The notes under the pieces were generated by a model that saw nothing but the letters and a program-made list of their open reading frames with translations, was not told the origin of the DNA and searched no databases. From Chloroflexota bacterium (GTDB taxonomy: Bacteria > Chloroflexota > Dehalococcoidia > Lucifugimonadales > JACPQL01), in contig JACPQL010000007.1 in the NCBI GenBank assembly GCA_016190445.1, forward strand, positions 32,205 through 96,204: DNA of 64,000 nt, given 5' to 3'. The position numbers and the translations under genes are program-made. Below, piece by piece: positions 34,111 through 43,613 of this stretch. Numbering within the stretch: position 1 is the first letter of the stretch; every line of letters starts with the position of its first letter.

Positions 34111-34139
34111 TTGACGGGCCTCTGGGCTCGTGATAGGAT
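34111..34139 (+). promoter_or_regulatory. Promoter of the ATP synthase operon
   Basis: TTGACG (34111-34116), 17 bases, TAGGAT (34134-34139), directly after the preceding terminator. Transcription would start near 34146. Confidence 0.6.
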
Positions 34140-34149
34140 TCACCAAGCC

Positions 34150-34383
34150 TTGAACAACCTGCCCTGGTGGGTCCAGGCCCTCCGCGTCTCAGGGCTGGGG
34201 TGGTACGTCGCCGCCTGCATAATCCTGGGTATCCTGGGCGGATTGTGGCTTGACCGGCATCTGGGCACATCGCCCATGTTGACCCTAGTAGGGGTGGTGG
34301 CGGGTACCGTGCTGGCTTTCTACGGCGTGTACAAAATGGTGCAGTCTATGTTCAACCAGGGCCATAAGGGAGGGGGACGCTAG
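34150..34383 (+). CDS. AtpZ/AtpI-family small membrane protein of the ATP synthase operon
   Basis: 77 residues from the TTG at 34150. Two membrane helices (GWYVAACIILGILGGLWL and LTLVGVVAGTVLAFYGVY) are separated by the conserved DRHLGTSP loop, as in AtpZ/AtpI proteins that help assemble the c-ring or transport Mg/Ca. A longer frame from GTG 34090 would start before the predicted promoter and so is disfavoured; the TTG start would be almost leaderless. The stop overlaps the start of atpB. Confidence 0.75.
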   Translation: MNNLPWWVQALRVSGLGWYVAACIILGILGGLWLDRHLGTSPMLTLVGVVAGTVLAFYGVYKMVQSMFNQGHKGGGR

Positions 34384-35363
34384 TGCCCGCAAACCCTGCG
34401 GCCAGACGGCTACTGCTCCTCGCTGGCGCCGTTCTGTTGGCACTCCTGCTGGCGGGCCTCGTCACCGGGGCCATCGGCGCGGCGTTCCTGGGCAGGGAGC
34501 CCCTGCTCTCCAAGCCGGAGGTCCATCTGGCGCCGCAGCCTGTGACAGGTGTAAGTGGTGAGGCCAGCGGTGAGCATGGAGAGGGGCCTGCCGGCCTGCC
34601 CAGCGGCTTCGTCCTCACCAACACCCTCCTTTCTTCCTGGATCGCTACGGTGCTCTTGCTCCTCTTCTTCTTCTTCGCCACGCGGCGGATGTCACTGGTG
34701 CCCGGGGGGCTCCAGAACTTCGCCGAATGGGTGGTGGAGACGCTGCACAACTTTGTGCAAGGGGTGGTAGGGCCGGAGTATGGGCGGCGCTTCTTCCCCA
34801 TGATAGCCACCATCTTCCTCTTCGTAGCGGTCAACGCCTGGCTGGAGCTTTTGCCCATATACCAGAGCCTGGGCTTCAAGAACGCTGACGGAGAGCTTTC
34901 CACACACCTGCTGCGCGCCGCCGCCACCGACCTGAACATGCCCCTGGCCATTGCCTTGGTCTCCTTTGTCTTTGTGGAGTACTGGGGACTACGGGCCCAC
35001 GGCACCCGGTACCTGGGGGAGTTCTTCCGGGTGAGCAGCTTCTGGCACGGTATCAGGCGCTTCTCCCCAGGGCTGCTGTTCCAGGGCGCCATTGACATCT
35101 TCGTTGGCTTGCTGGAGTTCCTGAGCCACGGTATCAGGGTCATCAGCTTCACCTTTCGTCTCTTTGGCAATATCACAGCGGGAGAGATCCTGCTGCTGGT
35201 GGCAGGGTTCCTGGTCCCCTTCGTGGCGCTGCTGCCCTTTTACGGGCTGGAGCTTCTGGTGGGGTTCATTCAGGCGCTCATCTTCGCCGGCCTGACCCTG
35301 GGGTTTGTGGCGGTGGCAGTGGCGCCCCACGAGGGTGAGGGCCACAGCGAGGAGCGCGGCTAA
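34383..35363 (+). CDS. atpB: ATP synthase Fo subunit a
   Basis: 326 residues, GTG start sharing a base with the previous stop. Subunit a forms the proton half-channels against the c-ring. The essential Arg is in SFTFRLFGNITAGE and the C-terminal helices (VGFIQALIFAGLTLGFVAVAV) are intact. An N-terminal hydrophobic segment plus a hydrophilic stretch (about residues 40-75) precede the conserved core, making it longer than the E. coli protein. The next gene is a 32-residue ORF 13 bases downstream. Confidence 0.95.
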   Translation: MPANPAARRLLLLAGAVLLALLLAGLVTGAIGAAFLGREPLLSKPEVHLAPQPVTGVSGEASGEHGEGPAGLPSGFVLTNTLLSSWIATVLLLLFFFFATRRMSLVPGGLQNFAEWVVETLHNFVQGVVGPEYGRRFFPMIATIFLFVAVNAWLELLPIYQSLGFKNADGELSTHLLRAAATDLNMPLAIALVSFVFVEYWGLRAHGTRYLGEFFRVSSFWHGIRRFSPGLLFQGAIDIFVGLLEFLSHGIRVISFTFRLFGNITAGEILLLVAGFLVPFVALLPFYGLELLVGFIQALIFAGLTLGFVAVAVAPHEGEGHSEERG

Positions 35364-35376
35364 CAAGGAGCGGAGC

Positions 35377-35475
35377 ATGGAGATTATCATTCTGGCGCTG
35401 GTAATAACCGTGCTGGGACTGGCGGGAGCAGCCCTTGGCGGTGTGTTTGCTATCTACGCCAGCAAGATGGACTAG
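35377..35475 (+). CDS. One-helix 32-residue protein between atpB and atpE
   Basis: ATG at 35377 is preceded by AAGGAG at a fit distance, and the frame ends at TAG 35473-35475. The product (starting MEIIILALVITVLGLAG, ending YASKMD) is a single membrane helix with small residues AGAALGG in the middle, a helix-packing pattern similar to that of c-subunits. It is placed between the a and c subunit genes. Function unknown; it could be a small accessory subunit or assembly factor of Fo. No known F1Fo subunit of this kind is recognised. Confidence 0.65.
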   Translation: MEIIILALVITVLGLAGAALGGVFAIYASKMD

Positions 35476-35533
35476 CTCTGTGCAAGTGCGTGCGAGAGCC
35501 AGCGCACTCAATTACACTAAAAAAGGAGTTTGA

Positions 35534-35776
<243 letters not shown>

Positions 35777-35803
35777 CACCCGGGCCCGGGGCAGGAGGAG
35801 TCC

Positions 35804-36304
35804 ATGGGAGCGCTAGGCTTTCACATCCCTAGCCTGATAATTTATTTGGTCAACTTCCTTATCCTGCTGGTGGTGCTGTATCTCTTCGGGTACAAGCCCC
35901 TGCTGCGCATGATGGACCAGCGCGCCACTCGTATTCGCGAGAGCCTGGAGGAGGCGGAGCGGGTGAGGCGGGAGTCGGAAGAGCGCCAGGCCGAGATGCA
36001 GCGCCGTCTGGAGGAAGCGCGACAGGAGGGGCAGCAGTTCCTTCAGCAGGCCCGGGAGATGGCGGAGCGGTACCGCCAGGAGGAGAGCGAGAGGGCCCGC
36101 AAGGAGGCCCAGGCCATGGTGGAGAGGGCCCGCTCCGAGATCCAAAGAGAGCGGGAGCAGGCCGTGGAGGAGTTGCGGCAGGAGTTCGCCGCGCTCGCCG
36201 TGGCCGCGGCGGAGAGGGTCATCCAGCGCTCCCTGAATGCGCAGGACCACCGCGACATAATTGAAGATGTGCTCAAGGAGAGCGAAGAGATAGGGAGGAG
36301 TTAG
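35804..36304 (+). CDS. atpF: ATP synthase Fo subunit b
   Basis: 166 residues. One N-terminal membrane helix (LIIYLVNFLILLVVLYLF) is followed by the short hinge YKPLLRMMDQR and a long Glu/Arg/Gln-rich coiled coil (about residues 40-145), the peripheral stalk. AGGAGGAG lies upstream of the ATG. There is only one b gene, so a homodimeric stalk is expected. Confidence 0.95.
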   Translation: MGALGFHIPSLIIYLVNFLILLVVLYLFGYKPLLRMMDQRATRIRESLEEAERVRRESEERQAEMQRRLEEARQEGQQFLQQAREMAERYRQEESERARKEAQAMVERARSEIQREREQAVEELRQEFAALAVAAAERVIQRSLNAQDHRDIIEDVLKESEEIGRS

Positions 36305-36310
36305 GTAAGG

Positions 36311-36847
36311 ATGGCCAGGGTACCCTCGGCCAAGCGGTACGCCCAGGCAGTCTTTCAGATTGCCGAGTCCCAGGGGCAGTTGGACCGGTGGGTGGAAGAA
36401 CTCTACCACGCGGCGGAGGTCTTCAGTGACAGCGCCCTCATGGCCTACCTGGGACAGCCCAGGGTGCGGCTGGATGAAAAGGTCCGCATAGTGCGAGAGC
36501 TCCTGAAGGAGGCGGACCCTCTTCTCCAGAACCTGGTCTGTCTCCTGGCATCCCGCCTCTCTCTGGAGCTGCTTCCCTCCGTTGCAGCGCAGTACCAGGA
36601 ACTCCTGTTCCGTCGCCGCGGCCGGGAGCGCGCTGAGGTGGTCAGTGCGGTGCCCCTGAACAGGAGGCAGGAGGCCCAGATCAGGGCACGGCTGGAGCGC
36701 CTGCTCAGGAAAGAGGTGGTGCTGACCACCCGGGTGGACCCCGCGGTGGTGGGTGGGCTGGTGGTGAGGGTAGGTGATAAGGTGCTGGACGGCAGCGTGC
36801 GGGCCCGCCTGGAGAGCATGAAGCAAGCCCTGGCAGGGACGACGTGA
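36311..36847 (+). CDS. atpH: ATP synthase F1 subunit delta
   Basis: 178 residues. N-terminal helical domain begins [22 protein letters not shown], and the C-terminal end [24 protein letters not shown] is the family signature. It connects the b stalk to the top of the alpha/beta hexamer. Six bases separate it from atpF and 46 from atpA. Confidence 0.95.
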   Translation: MARVPSAKRYAQAVFQIAESQGQLDRWVEELYHAAEVFSDSALMAYLGQPRVRLDEKVRIVRELLKEADPLLQNLVCLLASRLSLELLPSVAAQYQELLFRRRGRERAEVVSAVPLNRRQEAQIRARLERLLRKEVVLTTRVDPAVVGGLVVRVGDKVLDGSVRARLESMKQALAGTT

Positions 36848-36893
36848 TGATTACCAGGCGGGGTGCGGTGGACCCTGCCGGCGGAGGTTAGAG

Positions 36894-38405
36894 ATGGCAG
36901 TACGCGGACAGGACATAGCCTCTGTGCTCAAGAGGCAGATCGAAGAGTTCAGCGGGCGGGTGACCATGGTGGACGTGGGGACGGTGGTGGAGGTGGGGGA
37001 CGGCATCGCTCGCATTCACGGCCTCGGCGGCTGTCACTACGGCGAGCTTCTGGAGTTCCCCGGGAACGTCATCGGCATGGCGCTCAACCTGGAAGAGGAC
37101 AGCGTGGGCGCGGCGGTCCTGGGTGACATTAGCGGCATCCGAGAGGGGGACGAGGTACGGGCCACGGGGCGCATCGCCCAGGTGCCTGTGGGAGACGCCC
37201 TGCTGGGGCGAGTGGTGGACCCGGTGGGCCGCCCCCTGGACGGAAAGGGCCCGGTGAAAACCTCCAAGACCCGCCCTGTGGAGCGGGTGGCCCCCAACGT
37301 GGTGACTCGGAAGTCGGTGGACACGCCGGTCCAGACCGGTATCAAGGCCATTGACTCCATCATCCCCATAGGCCGGGGCCAGAGGGAGCTGATCATCGGC
37401 GACCGCTCCACAGGCAAGACAGCCATCGCGTTGGACACCATCATCAACCAGCGCGGCGGCGACCTGTACTGTATCTACGTGGCCGTCGGCCAGAAGGTTG
37501 GGCGGGTGGCCCAGATTCAGGCGGTGCTGGAGCAGCACGGGGCCATGGAGCATACCATCATCGTGGCCGCCAACGCCTCGGACCCGGCCCCTCTCCAGTA
37601 CCTGGCCCCATATGCCGGCTGCGCCATGGGCGAGGAGTTCATGGAGCAGGGGCGCGATGCCCTCATTGTATACGACGACCTCTCCAAGCACGCCTGGGCC
37701 TACCGGCAGCTCTCATTGCTGCTGCGCAGACCCCCTGGGCGCGAGGCGTACCCAGGTGATGTGTTCTACCTGCACAGCCGGCTGCTGGAGCGGGCCGCCA
37801 AGATGGCCCCGGAATTCGGCGGTGGCTCCCTCACCGCACTCCCCATCATCGAGACCCAGGCCGGGGACGTCTCGGCCTATATTCCCACCAACGTCATCTC
37901 CATCACCGATGGCCAGATATACCTGGAGACAGACCTGTTCAACTCCGGCATCCGGCCAGCGTTGAACGTGGGGCTTTCAGTATCCCGGGTGGGGGGCGCG
38001 GCCCAGACCCGGGCCATGAAGCGGGTAGCCGGCAGGCTGCGGCTGGACCTGGCCCAGTACCGGGAGCTGGTCAGCTTCGCGCAGTTCGGCACCTCTGACC
38101 TGGACGTAGCCACCCGCCGCCAGCTTGAGCGGGGCCAGCGTATCACCGAGATACTGAAGCAGCCCCAGTACGAGCCGGTCTCGTTGGCGGAGCAGGTGGT
38201 TGTCATGTACGCTGTCATCAACGGATACCTGGACGACGTGTCCGTGGAGAAGGCCAAGAGCTTCGAGGCCCAGTTCCTCCAGTTCATGAGGACCGGCCAT
38301 CCCGAGGTCCTGAGGGCCGTAGAGGAGAAGAGAGACCTGGACCAGCAGGCCGAGGAGTCCCTGAAGGCCGCCATTGCCCAGTTCAAGAAGACCGTGGCGC
38401 TGTAA
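36894..38405 (+). CDS. atpA: ATP synthase F1 subunit alpha
   Basis: 503 residues. The P-loop is [11 protein letters not shown] (about residues 168-178) and the alpha signature [17 protein letters not shown] is present, including the Arg finger in SVSRVG. A GGAGG site precedes the ATG. A 213-base gap with palindromic repeats separates it from atpG. Confidence 0.98.
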   Translation: MAVRGQDIASVLKRQIEEFSGRVTMVDVGTVVEVGDGIARIHGLGGCHYGELLEFPGNVIGMALNLEEDSVGAAVLGDISGIREGDEVRATGRIAQVPVGDALLGRVVDPVGRPLDGKGPVKTSKTRPVERVAPNVVTRKSVDTPVQTGIKAIDSIIPIGRGQRELIIGDRSTGKTAIALDTIINQRGGDLYCIYVAVGQKVGRVAQIQAVLEQHGAMEHTIIVAANASDPAPLQYLAPYAGCAMGEEFMEQGRDALIVYDDLSKHAWAYRQLSLLLRRPPGREAYPGDVFYLHSRLLERAAKMAPEFGGGSLTALPIIETQAGDVSAYIPTNVISITDGQIYLETDLFNSGIRPALNVGLSVSRVGGAAQTRAMKRVAGRLRLDLAQYRELVSFAQFGTSDLDVATRRQLERGQRITEILKQPQYEPVSLAEQVVVMYAVINGYLDDVSVEKAKSFEAQFLQFMRTGHPEVLRAVEEKRDLDQQAEESLKAAIAQFKKTVAL

Positions 38406-38618
38406 GGGCCGCTACAAGAATTCACCGCCGCGCGGTGGAGTGCACTCGGACGCAGCCCTGCCAGGGAAGGATGTAGGCCGGGGCAGGTGGGACTGAAGCG
38501 CACCGCATAGTGGTGGGGGTGCAGGGGGCTCTGCCCCTGCCGGGGTCTGGGGTGTCCCCAGTTTCTTCTTCCCCCTCTCCTGAGTAGGAGAGGGGGCCAG
38601 GGGGTGAGGTACTAGCCC
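38406..38618. repeat. Palindromic repeats in the atpA-atpG gap
   Basis: This gene-free stretch inside the operon contains a GC-rich unit (GGGGTCTGGGGTGTCCCCAG, about 38543-38562) also found at 1281-1302, and a perfect 11-bp stem CCCCCTCTCCT/AGGAGAGGGGG with loop GAGT (38571-38596). The second hairpin ends 22 bases before the atpG start. It may pause or partly end transcription and so set the ratio of F1 subunits, or simply be an inserted repeat. Confidence 0.55.
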
Positions 38619-39482
38619 ATGGCCAACATAAGGATAATCCGGCGGCGCATCAGGAGCGTGCAGAACACGGCCAAGATAACCAAGGCCATGCAGATGATCG
38701 CTGCCTCTAAGATGCGCCGTGCCCAGGAGCGGGTGCTGGCCGGGCGGCCCTACTCCAGTAAGATGCAGGAGGTCCTTGCCGACCTGGCGGCCCAGATAGA
38801 GGCGGCCGGAGAGGCACCACACCCCCTTATGGCCCGGCGCCCAGTGCGCAAGACCATGGTCATCCACGTCACCCCAGACCGGGGCATGTGCGGTGGCCTC
38901 AACTCGACGGTGAACCGGCGCACCGGCCAGTTCATCCTCCAGGAGGAGGCGCCGGTAACGCTGGTGACGGTGGGGCGCAAGGGCCGCGACTTCATGGTCC
39001 GCTACGGCAGGGACGTGAAGGCGGTGTTCACCGACCTGGGCGACCGGCCCCGGCTGGCCGACACCCTGCCCATCTCCCACATCGCCATCGAGGACTACAG
39101 CCGCGGCGAGGTGGACCGGGTCTGCATCGCCTACGCCCGGTTCATCAACACCGCCATCCAGACACCGGAGGTGTTGCAGCTCCTGCCGGTAGAGTCGGCG
39201 GAGGTGCCGCCGTCCCAGAGGGTGGGGTACATCTACGAGCCACACGAGCTGGGCGTGCTCAGCGGCCTTCTGCCCAGGTTCGTGGAGATGCAAGTCTATC
39301 ACGCCATCCTGGAGAGCATCGCCAGCGAGCAGTCGGCGCGCATGGTGGCCATGCGCAACGCCACCGACAACGCCAGGGAGATGATAGACAGCCTCACCCT
39401 GGAGCTGAACAAGGCGCGCCAGGACTCCATCACCAGGGAGCTACTGGACATCGTGGGCGGCGTGTCGGCGCTGGAAGGGTAG
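38619..39482 (+). CDS. atpG: ATP synthase F1 subunit gamma
   Basis: 287 residues. N-terminal helix RIRSVQNTAKITKAMQMIAASKMRRAQ and C-terminal helix RNATDNAREMIDSLTLELNKARQDSITREL form the rotor coiled coil. The middle holds the usual Rossmann-like domain (GMCGGLNSTVNRR). The next gene, a selenoprotein candidate, starts four bases past its stop, so the two are translationally close. Confidence 0.97.
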   Translation: MANIRIIRRRIRSVQNTAKITKAMQMIAASKMRRAQERVLAGRPYSSKMQEVLADLAAQIEAAGEAPHPLMARRPVRKTMVIHVTPDRGMCGGLNSTVNRRTGQFILQEEAPVTLVTVGRKGRDFMVRYGRDVKAVFTDLGDRPRLADTLPISHIAIEDYSRGEVDRVCIAYARFINTAIQTPEVLQLLPVESAEVPPSQRVGYIYEPHELGVLSGLLPRFVEMQVYHAILESIASEQSARMVAMRNATDNAREMIDSLTLELNKARQDSITRELLDIVGGVSALEG

Positions 39483-39485
39483 GTT

Positions 39486-39965
39486 GTGCCGGTGGGAAAG
39501 ATGCTGTGGGGGCGAAGGGGACTGCTATTGGGGGCCAGCGGCGTGGCCCTGGCGGGTGCGCTGGTCTTGGTGGCCTGGCAGCATAGTTGGGGCTCCACCA
39601 GCGCGCCGCTGGAGCCGTTCCGGTCGTTCCAGAACCTGACCGGGTTCTCCAACGAGGAGGTCTGGAGGGCCTACCGTTTTGGGGCGGCAAACCCGGGCGG
39701 TGTGCTCAACTACATCCCCTGCTTCTGCGGCTGCGGCGCGTTCGGACACACAAGCAACCGGGACTGTTATGTTAGTGGCTTCGACGGCCAGGGGAGGCCG
39801 ACGTTTGACCTCCACGCAGCCGGCTGAAACACCTGCGTGGCCATCACCCTTGAGGTGATGCAGCTTCAAGAAAAGGGACTTCCTCTATCCCAGATAAGGG
39901 CATCCATTGACTCCTGGTACGGCGGCCTGGGCCCCAGCACCCAGACTCCCTGGCCGCCCCTGTAG
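39486..39965 (+). CDS. PCYCGC-type membrane-anchored selenoprotein (TGA = Sec114)
   Basis: From GTG 39486 (ATG 39501 is an alternative) the frame reaches a TGA at 39825-39827 and then stays open to TAG 39963-39965: 159 residues in all. An N-terminal membrane helix (LLLGASGVALAGALVLVAW) is followed by an extracytoplasmic domain with PCFCGC at 78-83, Cys94 and His110. The family (PCYCGC motif proteins of Bacillus and others) then has a Cys-x-x-Cys; here it reads AAG-U-NTC. The family's C-terminal helix follows past the TGA (LQEKGLPLSQIRASIDSWYG), proving that coding continues. A U-x-x-C redox pair is inferred. It sits between atpG and atpD, an unusual place. Function unknown; disulfide or metal chemistry near the membrane is likely. 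Confidence 0.85.
39833..39863 (+). promoter_or_regulatory. Candidate bacterial SECIS element of the PCYCGC gene
   Basis: CATCACC (39842-39848) and GGTGATG (39854-39860) form a perfect 7-bp stem with loop CTTGA, starting 22 bases after the TGA. A lower CTG/CAG helix across a six-base bulge extends it. Distance fits the bacterial SECIS rule; the loop lacks the usual early G, which lowers confidence. Confidence 0.5.
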
Positions 39966-41396
<1,431 letters not shown>

Positions 41397-41451
41397 GATA
41401 AGGGTGGTAAGATGGTCATAGGGCAAGGTCAGCGGGGATGGCGGTACTGTC

Positions 41452-41679
41452 ATGACGCAGACAGCGGTCAATACGGCGCAGGAGGCCACGGACATCGCCG
41501 TGGGCTTCTTGAAGCAATACAAGCAGCTCGTGACGCCCGTAAAGGCTCAGCGTGAGGGGGACGAGTGGACGGTCCTGGTGGACGTCGGGGTTTTCAGAAC
41601 CATCATAGCCACCTTCCACATTGACGCCGCCACTGGCGCCATAAAGGACTACGATATACCGACGCCGGCGAGTGGATAG
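41452..41679 (+). CDS. Unknown 75-residue protein between atpD and atpC
   Basis: Begins MTQTAVNTAQEATDIAVGFL and has a helix followed by beta strands (EWTVLVDVGVFRTIIATFHID, then GAIKDYDI), an alpha-beta-beta pattern rather like small PepSY or GvpO-type domains, but I cannot assign it. No cysteines or membrane segments. It starts 56 bases after atpD and its stop is three bases before the next gene, so these two extra genes appear as a unit inside the operon. Confidence 0.7.
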   Translation: MTQTAVNTAQEATDIAVGFLKQYKQLVTPVKAQREGDEWTVLVDVGVFRTIIATFHIDAATGAIKDYDIPTPASG

Positions 41680-41682
41680 TGC

Positions 41683-42063
41683 ATGCAAGAGAGGCTGGCA
41701 TTGTACCGTGCCCAGGCTCTCCACTACCTGGAGAACGCCTTTATCGCGCTCCGGCAGGGCGACGTGGAGAAGGCAGGGGAGTTCTTGTGGGGCAGCATGG
41801 CCGAGGCCCTCAAGGCGGTGGCTGCCCACAAAGGAACGACGTTGCGTCAACATCGGGAGATACGGGAGTTCGCTCGTGCTATCGCCAACGAGTTGGGGGA
41901 GAGGGCCCTCTGGGATGCCTACGGCAATGCCGAGCACCTTCACGCTAACTTCTACGAGGTGGAGCTGTCTTTGGAGGACGTGGCGGCTATCGGCGAAAGC
42001 GTGAAAAGAGCGGTAGAGAGACTGCTGGGCCTTGCAGAGGAGCCTTTGCCGGTATCAGGGTAG
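41683..42063 (+). CDS. PaREP1/HEPN-like helical protein
   Basis: 126 residues, all-helical. The block [26 protein letters not shown], followed by LRQHREI, resembles the PaREP1 family, whose fold is related to HEPN domains. The RxxxxH ribonuclease motif of active HEPN toxins is not clear, so it may be structural or a nucleotide/protein binder. It is placed between atpD and atpC together with the 75-residue protein. No minimal nucleotidyltransferase partner is nearby, arguing against a toxin-antitoxin pair. Confidence 0.65.
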   Translation: MQERLALYRAQALHYLENAFIALRQGDVEKAGEFLWGSMAEALKAVAAHKGTTLRQHREIREFARAIANELGERALWDAYGNAEHLHANFYEVELSLEDVAAIGESVKRAVERLLGLAEEPLPVSG

Positions 42064-42076
42064 CGGGAGCCAACAA

Positions 42077-42517
42077 ATGCCAAAGATGCGGCTAGAGATC
42101 ATAACGGCGGAACGAGTAGTGTATGCCGACGATGTGAATGTGGTGGTCGCGCCTGGCATTGAGGGAGAGCTAGGCATACTCCCTCACCACGCTCCTCTCA
42201 TGACCATCCTCCAGCCTGGAGAGCTCCGCATTGTCAAGGACGGCCAGGAGCAGTTCCTTGTCGTTGGCGGCGGTTTCATGGAGGTCATGGCCAACAAGGT
42301 CATCGTCCTGGCGGATGCCGCCGAACGCGCCGAGGAGATAGACGAACAGCGGGCCCAGGAGGCCATGCGGCGGGCACAGGAACGGCTCGCTGGTCGGGAG
42401 GCAGACCTGGACTTCGAGCGAGCACTGGGTGCCTTGCACCGCGCCCAGGCACGCCTTCGGGTGGTGCAGCGACGTCGGCCCCGGCGCCCTGGCCCGCCGC
42501 CCGAGAGCCCCGCATAG
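42077..42517 (+). CDS. atpC: ATP synthase F1 subunit epsilon
   Basis: 146 residues from the ATG at 42077 (GGGAG upstream); a longer frame from 42032 overlaps the preceding gene. N-terminal beta sandwich ([38 protein letters not shown]) is standard. The two C-terminal helices, which can inhibit ATP hydrolysis, end in an Arg/Pro-rich tail. It is the last gene of the operon and is followed by two strong hairpins. Confidence 0.95.
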   Translation: MPKMRLEIITAERVVYADDVNVVVAPGIEGELGILPHHAPLMTILQPGELRIVKDGQEQFLVVGGGFMEVMANKVIVLADAAERAEEIDEQRAQEAMRRAQERLAGREADLDFERALGALHRAQARLRVVQRRRPRRPGPPPESPA

Positions 42518-42522
42518 CAGGT

Positions 42523-42547
42523 CGCTGAAAAACTCCGTTTTTCAGCG
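42523..42547. terminator. Hairpin terminator 1 between atpC and rex
   Basis: A perfect 11-bp stem CGCTGAAAAAC/GTTTTTCAGCG with loop TCC. The A-run on one side and T-run on the other let it act on both strands, ending atpC (plus) and rex (minus). Confidence 0.7.
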
Positions 42548-42582
42548 ATGGCCCCCTTTCCCATCAGGGGTGGGGTGGAAAC

Positions 42583-42615
42583 CTGCTGAAAAAGGCCCGG
42601 GGCCTTTTTCAGCAG
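42583..42615. terminator. Hairpin terminator 2 between atpC and rex
   Basis: A perfect 15-bp stem CTGCTGAAAAAGGCC/GGCCTTTTTCAGCAG with loop CGG. It shares the GCTGAAAAA core with the first hairpin and with a hairpin at 59149, so it belongs to a dispersed family. Confidence 0.7.
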
Positions 42616-42633
42616 CCTGATAGCACCGGGCGG

Positions 42634-43350
42634 TTACGGTAGGCCCCGCCGTTCCGTGCCACCCCGCGGGCGACGGGCCGCCACTGGTGCGGGTGAGGCG
42701 CCGGCGACAGAGCCCAGGTAATAGGTCATAGACTGGAGGACCAGCACGGGGTCTATGGTCCGCACCCGGACATGGGGAGGGGCCTGGATCGTAGTTGGGG
42801 CGTAGCTCAGGATCGCCCGCACGCCGCACTCCACCAGCAGGTCAACCACCTTCTGAGTGACGGGTGCCGGTACGGCGACGATAGCGATCTGGATGTCCAG
42901 GCGCCTGATGGTGTCGCACAGTTCGGCCACGGGCTGGATGACCAGTCCTGCCACCTCTTGCCCCGTGTGCGTGGGGTTGCTGTCGAAAGCGGCTGCCACT
43001 TGGAAGCCCTCGGGTGCGAAGCCGGGATAGCCGATGATGGCGCGTCCCAGCCTGCCCACACCCACCAGGGCTACCCTCCACTGCCTGTTCAGCCCCAGTA
43101 TCTGACGCAGCTCCTCCGAGAGCGACAGCACATTGTATCCCTGGCCCTGCTTTCCAAACCGGCCAAAGTAGCTCAGGTCCTTGCGGATCTGGGCGGGAGT
43201 CATCTGGAGGCGCTCGCCCAACTGCTGCGAACTCACCACCGTAGCCCCACCCTGCGTGAGCTGGTCCAGCGCCCGCAGGTACCTGGGGAGCCGCTGCACC
43301 ACCACATCGGGAACCTCTACGGCCCGCTGATGCGTCGAATACACAGTCAT
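42634..43350 (-). CDS. rex: Redox-sensing transcriptional repressor Rex
   Basis: 238 residues. An N-terminal winged helix ends in the Rex signature RKDLSYFGRFGKQGQGY, and the NAD(H)-binding Rossmann motif is VALVGVGRLGRAIIGY. Rex releases DNA when NADH is high and usually controls respiration and fermentation genes. An 18-bp operator lies in its own promoter. It converges with the ATP synthase operon, a target of Rex-type control in some bacteria, but no operator was found in front of the atp promoter. Confidence 0.96.
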   Translation of the reverse strand: MTVYSTHQRAVEVPDVVVQRLPRYLRALDQLTQGGATVVSSQQLGERLQMTPAQIRKDLSYFGRFGKQGQGYNVLSLSEELRQILGLNRQWRVALVGVGRLGRAIIGYPGFAPEGFQVAAAFDSNPTHTGQEVAGLVIQPVAELCDTIRRLDIQIAIVAVPAPVTQKVVDLLVECGVRAILSYAPTTIQAPPHVRVRTIDPVLVLQSMTYYLGSVAGASPAPVAARRPRGGTERRGLP

Positions 43351-43402
43351 TCCCCCTCAGCAGCGCGGTTTCCGACTACCGTCGGTCTTGGCGGTGGCGT
43401 CA

Positions 43403-43431
43403 ATTGTAACTCGCTGCACAAACGGGGTCAA
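43403..43431 (-). promoter_or_regulatory. Promoter of rex
   Basis: Minus-strand TTGACC (43431-43426), 17 bases, TACAAT (43408-43403). Transcription would start near 43396 and leave a leader of about 46 bases. Confidence 0.7.
43404..43421. promoter_or_regulatory. Rex operator inside the rex promoter
   Basis: The minus strand reads TTGTGCAGCGAGTTACAA. Compared with the Rex consensus TTGTGAAnnnnTTCACAA it agrees at 11 of 14 fixed positions with the exact 18-bp length. It covers most of the spacer and the -10 box, so bound Rex would block RNA polymerase. Confidence 0.65.
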
Positions 43432-43465
43432 CCGAGAGCAGGTATCTGGAAGGCACGCGCTACCC

Positions 43466-43494
43466 TTGCATCGTCATCTGGGGCTAGATATACT
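43466..43494 (+). promoter_or_regulatory. Promoter of the zinc-ribbon gene
   Basis: TTGCAT (43466-43471), 17 bases, TATACT (43489-43494). It leaves a leader of about 113 bases before the TTG start at 43614. Confidence 0.55.
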
Positions 43495-43613
43495 GGCGCC
43501 CGCGTGGCGCTCAGGCAGTCTATGTCGGTTTGGCTCTCCGCTCTCGCCACAGTGTGAGACCGCAAGCCGGACAAGCCCGGGCGCCCATGAGACCACTGGG
43601 AGGAGGAGGAGCC

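Noticed and set aside
39486-39827. A 113-residue protein ending at the TGA between atpG and atpD
   Set aside because: The family's C-terminal helix is encoded in frame after the TGA, so stopping there would cut a conserved domain at its CxxC motif.
41683-42063. Toxin of a HEPN/MNT toxin-antitoxin pair
   Set aside because: No nucleotidyltransferase antitoxin gene is adjacent and the RxxxxH catalytic motif is not clear; better described as PaREP1/HEPN-like.
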